In this document: positions 7,349-9,119 of the stretch, piece after piece | How the letters are laid out: each line of letters starts with the position of its first letter | Numbering within the stretch: position 1 is the first letter of the stretch | Assembly: GCA_023621895.1 (NCBI GenBank) | Contig: JAMOAF010000940.1 | Coordinates: 1 to 9,119 of the forward strand | Reading direction: 5' to 3' | Length of the DNA stretch: 9,119 nt | Origin: Planctomycetota bacterium | GTDB taxonomy: Bacteria > Planctomycetota > Planctomycetia > Pirellulales > Thermoguttaceae | The notes under the pieces: model-generated | Told to the model about the DNA's origin: nothing | The model's database searches: none | What the model saw: the letters and a program-made list of their open reading frames with translations, nothing else | Made by a program: the position numbers and the translations under genes

Positions 7349-8359
7349 CTACGCCGCGCGGCGGTGCTCGGCGGCCGGCGCCGCCCCGGCCCGCCAGCGG
7401 TAGCCGTAAGAGGCCATCAGCCAGCCGGAGGCCGCCCAGCACTCGGCCTGCTCCAGCAGGGTGAGCTTCTCCATCCACTCGATGTCCGGCTTCAGCCGCA
7501 CGCTGCCGGACATGCGAATCCGGTTCCCGGCAATCGTGTGGCCGAGCCCCATCGGCGCGCCGGCGGTGACTGCCGCCGCCAGGGGCCCGAGATCGATTCC
7601 GACGAATTCGCCGATCCGGCCCAGTTCAACCTCCGGCCGGGAGACAAAATCCTCGTAGCGGAGCCGCATCGAGCGATCGGCGGGCAGATAGCGGCGGAGC
7701 CACGCCGACACGACGTTGGCGACGTTCCAGATCATTGCTGACCGGGTGACTTTTTTCCCCTGGTCGTCTTTCGAGATGCCCGCCTTTTCGTCTTTCTGAA
7801 ATTGCTTCTTGCTTGACCAGGCTACGCCGCGGCAGTCGCGAACCATGTGGACCAGGTACAAGTCCACCCCCTCGACCATCGACAAGGCAAGGGCACGGGA
7901 AGCTCGTTTTGACGAATCGACGACCAGGTTGCACCCGCTGGCGTCGCGGATCGCGGCCAGCAGGTTGGCCGTCAGTTGGGCATATTCAAGGTGCCGCGGA
8001 TCGCGCCGATCAAGCTGCTTCTTAAGCTTCGGCAGCCAGAGCAGGCGGGGCTCGATCTGGCGGATCATCGCCACGTAGTCGGCGATGTCGACCTCGCCCA
8101 CGCGGCGGTTCCAGCATCGCCGGACCTCCGCCCAAAAGTCGCACTCTCGTCCCAGCCTGCCGCAAGCGCAATAAGTGTCTTCGCTGAACCAGGCCTTCTC
8201 GGCCAGGTGGCACGCTTCGCCGACGCTCTCGATGGCCGCGTGATTGCCGAGCACCGTGTCGAGAATCGTCGACCCGCTCCGGCCGCAACCGACGATGAAC
8301 AGGACCCTCACGGGGTCCTCGCCCGAGAGGCCTTTCACAGCGATCCGTCGCTCGCGCAT
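7349..8359 (-). CDS. PAPS-dependent sulfotransferase
   Basis: A 336-residue soluble sulfotransferase. It should transfer sulfate from 3'-phosphoadenylyl sulfate to an acceptor, here perhaps a sugar hydroxyl of the polysaccharide. The 5'-phosphosulfate loop is FIVGCGRSGSTILDTVL (21-37). The 3'-phosphate-binding part is DSSKRASRA (148-156) followed by HMVRDCRGVAWSS (171-183). A conserved HTIAGNRIRMSG block (274-285) and a CACGRLGRECDFW cysteine motif (64-76) are typical of bacterial sulfotransferases of the Sulfotransfer_1/3 type. I chose ATG at 8357-8359 because a repeated purine stretch (GAAGGAAGGAAG) ends 9 nt upstream and the P-loop then sits at the usual distance from the N-terminus. The reading frame stays open 39 codons further upstream, but that part is arginine-rich and unlike the family. 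First gene of the operon. Confidence 0.93.
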   Translation of the reverse strand: MRERRIAVKGLSGEDPVRVLFIVGCGRSGSTILDTVLGNHAAIESVGEACHLAEKAWFSEDTYCACGRLGRECDFWAEVRRCWNRRVGEVDIADYVAMIRQIEPRLLWLPKLKKQLDRRDPRHLEYAQLTANLLAAIRDASGCNLVVDSSKRASRALALSMVEGVDLYLVHMVRDCRGVAWSSKKQFQKDEKAGISKDDQGKKVTRSAMIWNVANVVSAWLRRYLPADRSMRLRYEDFVSRPEVELGRIGEFVGIDLGPLAAAVTAGAPMGLGHTIAGNRIRMSGSVRLKPDIEWMEKLTLLEQAECWAASGWLMASYGYRWRAGAAPAAEHRRAA

Positions 8360-8368
8360 GATGGGTGT

Positions 8369-8380
8369 CTTCCTTCCTTC
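8369..8380 (-). promoter_or_regulatory. Ribosome binding site for the sulfotransferase
   Basis: GAAGGAAGGAAG on the minus strand ends 9 nt before the ATG at 8359. It is the strongest translation signal at the head of the operon and decides the start against the longer open frame reaching 8476. Confidence 0.75.
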
Positions 8381-8488
8381 AAGCGGCCTCCGATGCCGCC
8401 GCCCACGAACCGGCCGGCGCATGGCACACCCCGTGCGCCAAGAAAGCGAACGCCGAGACCGCGCGGGAGTGGCCAAATCGGGGCGCGG

Positions 8489-8517
8489 AGTGTCTCACAA
8501 TCGTCGCGGATGGTCAA
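8489..8517 (-). promoter_or_regulatory. Candidate sigma70-type promoter of the polysaccharide operon
   Basis: On the minus strand TTGACC (8517-8512) is separated by exactly 17 nt from GACACT (8494-8489). The latter is preceded by TGA, which gives an extended -10-like TGN. The -35 matches consensus at 5 of 6 positions; the -10 matches only 3 of 6 but keeps the key A2 and T6. It would give a 5' leader of about 120 nt. Planctomycete promoters are poorly defined, so this is tentative. Confidence 0.35.
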
Positions 8518-8520
8518 GGT

Positions 8521-8667
8521 CAGGTCACCCCCCCTCCGGGTCACGGGGTGCACGTCGGCCTTTGCCGGAGGACGGAGACCCAGCCACGGCGTGAGCGCGG
8601 CTGTCGCCGCTGCGCTCTTCGCTGGGCTGATTTGGGGCTGCCCCAAATTTGAAAGTCCTGCTCTGAC
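8521..8667. other. Gene-free structured intergenic stretch with several inverted repeats
   Basis: No credible coding sequence is visible. Structures seen are: CACCCC (8526-8531) pairing with GGGGTG (8545-8550) across the intervening sequence; a small CGGC/GCCG hairpin at 8556-8567; a long imperfect hairpin bounded by CCCAGC (8579-8584) and GCTGGG (8621-8626); and a perfect 8-bp stem ATTTGGGG / CCCCAAAT with loop CTG at 8630-8648. No T-tract typical of a terminator follows the stems. It may be a composite repeat element or a regulatory or untranslated region. Confidence 0.5.
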
Positions 8668-9119
8668 ATCCCGGCGGGATTTGGGGAAAGGGCGAGCCGG
8701 TGATGTAGTGGGAAGCCGAACGATCCGCCGGGCGAGCCGGCGGGATTTTGCATGGAATGATCCGCCGGGCAAGCCGGCGGGATTTTGGGGAGAGGGCGAG
8801 CCGGTGAGGTAGTGGGAAGCCGAATGATCCGCCGGGCGAGCCGGCGGGATTTTGGGAGAGGTTGAGCCGGTGAGGTAGTGGGAAGCCGAACGATCCGCCG
8901 GGCAAGCCGGCGGGATTTTGCATGGAACGATCCGCCGGGCGAGCCGGCGGGATTTTGGGCGAGGTTGAGCCGGTGAGGTAGTGGGAAGCCGAACGATCCG
9001 CCGGGCAAGCCGGCGGGATTTTGGGAGTGGTTGAGCCGGTGATGTAGTGGGAAGCCGAATGATCCGCCGGGCAAGCCGGCGGGATTTTGCGGAGGGGTTG
9101 AGCCGGTGATGTAGTGGGA
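8668..9119. repeat. Higher-order array of GC hairpins (at least seven units, runs off the window)
   Basis: Seven hairpins have identical arms CCGCCGG and CCGGCGG around a 5-nt loop (GCGAG or GCAAG). They start at 8725, 8762, 8829, 8895, 8932, 8998 and 9064. Start-to-start spacing alternates between a short unit (37 nt, linker with TTTTGCATGGAA) and a long unit (66-67 nt, linker with GAGCCGGTGA and GTAGTGGGAAGCCGAA). The long linker occurs six times, from 8693. A degenerate palindrome, ATCCCG G CGGGAT, lies at 8668-8680 at the array edge. Open frames across the array encode only repetitive proline-, glycine- and arginine-rich sequence and are not genes. On the plus strand each stem is followed by GATTTT, weakly terminator-like. 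Confidence 0.9.

Noticed and set aside
8360..8476. 39-codon N-terminal extension of the sulfotransferase frame up to an ATG at 8476
   Set aside because: The extension is arginine-rich and unlike sulfotransferase N-termini, it overlaps the leader after the candidate promoter, and a strong Shine-Dalgarno sequence precedes the ATG at 8359.
8525..9074. Open frames on the minus strand across the hairpin array (proline/glycine/arginine repeats)
   Set aside because: The predicted proteins are simply translations of the DNA repeat in different frames, without a ribosome binding site or any domain. The apparent coding potential comes from GC-rich tandem repetition.
8668..9119. CRISPR array
   Set aside because: The repeats are palindromic with related, repeated linkers instead of unique spacers. 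Spacing is two-period (37 and 66 nt) and no cas gene is nearby.
1..9119. tRNA, rRNA, insertion sequence or phage-derived genes
   Set aside because: No cloverleaf-like sequence, transposase, integrase or phage structural motif was seen in the translations or gaps on either strand.

Overview
The window is a GC-rich, accessory-type bacterial segment carrying six consecutive genes, all read from the minus strand. It looks like part of an exopolysaccharide, O-antigen or capsule cluster of the Wzx/Wzy type. The base composition, the many short GC-rich hairpin repeats between genes and the style of the sulfotransferase and glycosyltransferases fit a planctomycete (perhaps Pirellulales). That assignment is an inference from memory of such genomes; no marker gene is present.

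Layout from right to left, which is the direction of transcription. Positions 8360-9119 hold no gene. This stretch contains a higher-order array of at least seven identical-armed hairpins (8668-9119), a run of structured inverted repeats (8521-8667), a candidate sigma70-type promoter (8489-8517) and a strong Shine-Dalgarno sequence. The genes follow: a PAPS-dependent sulfotransferase (7349-8359), a Wzx-like flippase (5860-7338), an AsnB-type glutamine-dependent amidotransferase (3883-5856), a GT4 glycosyltransferase (2678-3829), an O-antigen ligase/polymerase-like membrane protein (1263-2678) and a second GT4 glycosyltransferase (178-1266). Positions 1-177, downstream of the last gene, hold a 69-bp tandem repeat with a 12-bp perfect stem and strong G-runs.

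The genes are tightly packed: gaps are 10 and 3 nt, then 53 nt, then TGATG and GTGA overlaps. A single operon is likely. The predicted scheme is: glycosyltransferases build a repeat unit on a lipid carrier at the cytoplasmic face; the AsnB-like enzyme may amidate an acidic sugar or precursor; the sulfotransferase may add sulfate; Wzx flips the unit; the Wzy/WaaL-like protein polymerises or ligates it. The initiating sugar-phosphate transferase, export proteins and regulators are not in the window, so this is only part of a cluster.

The most noteworthy points are the sulfotransferase and amidotransferase together in a Wzx/Wzy operon (possible sulfated or amidated polysaccharide), a repeat-like palindrome inside the coding sequence of one glycosyltransferase, and different hairpin-repeat families flanking the operon on each side. 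I found no clear sign of a new defence, toxin or mobile system.
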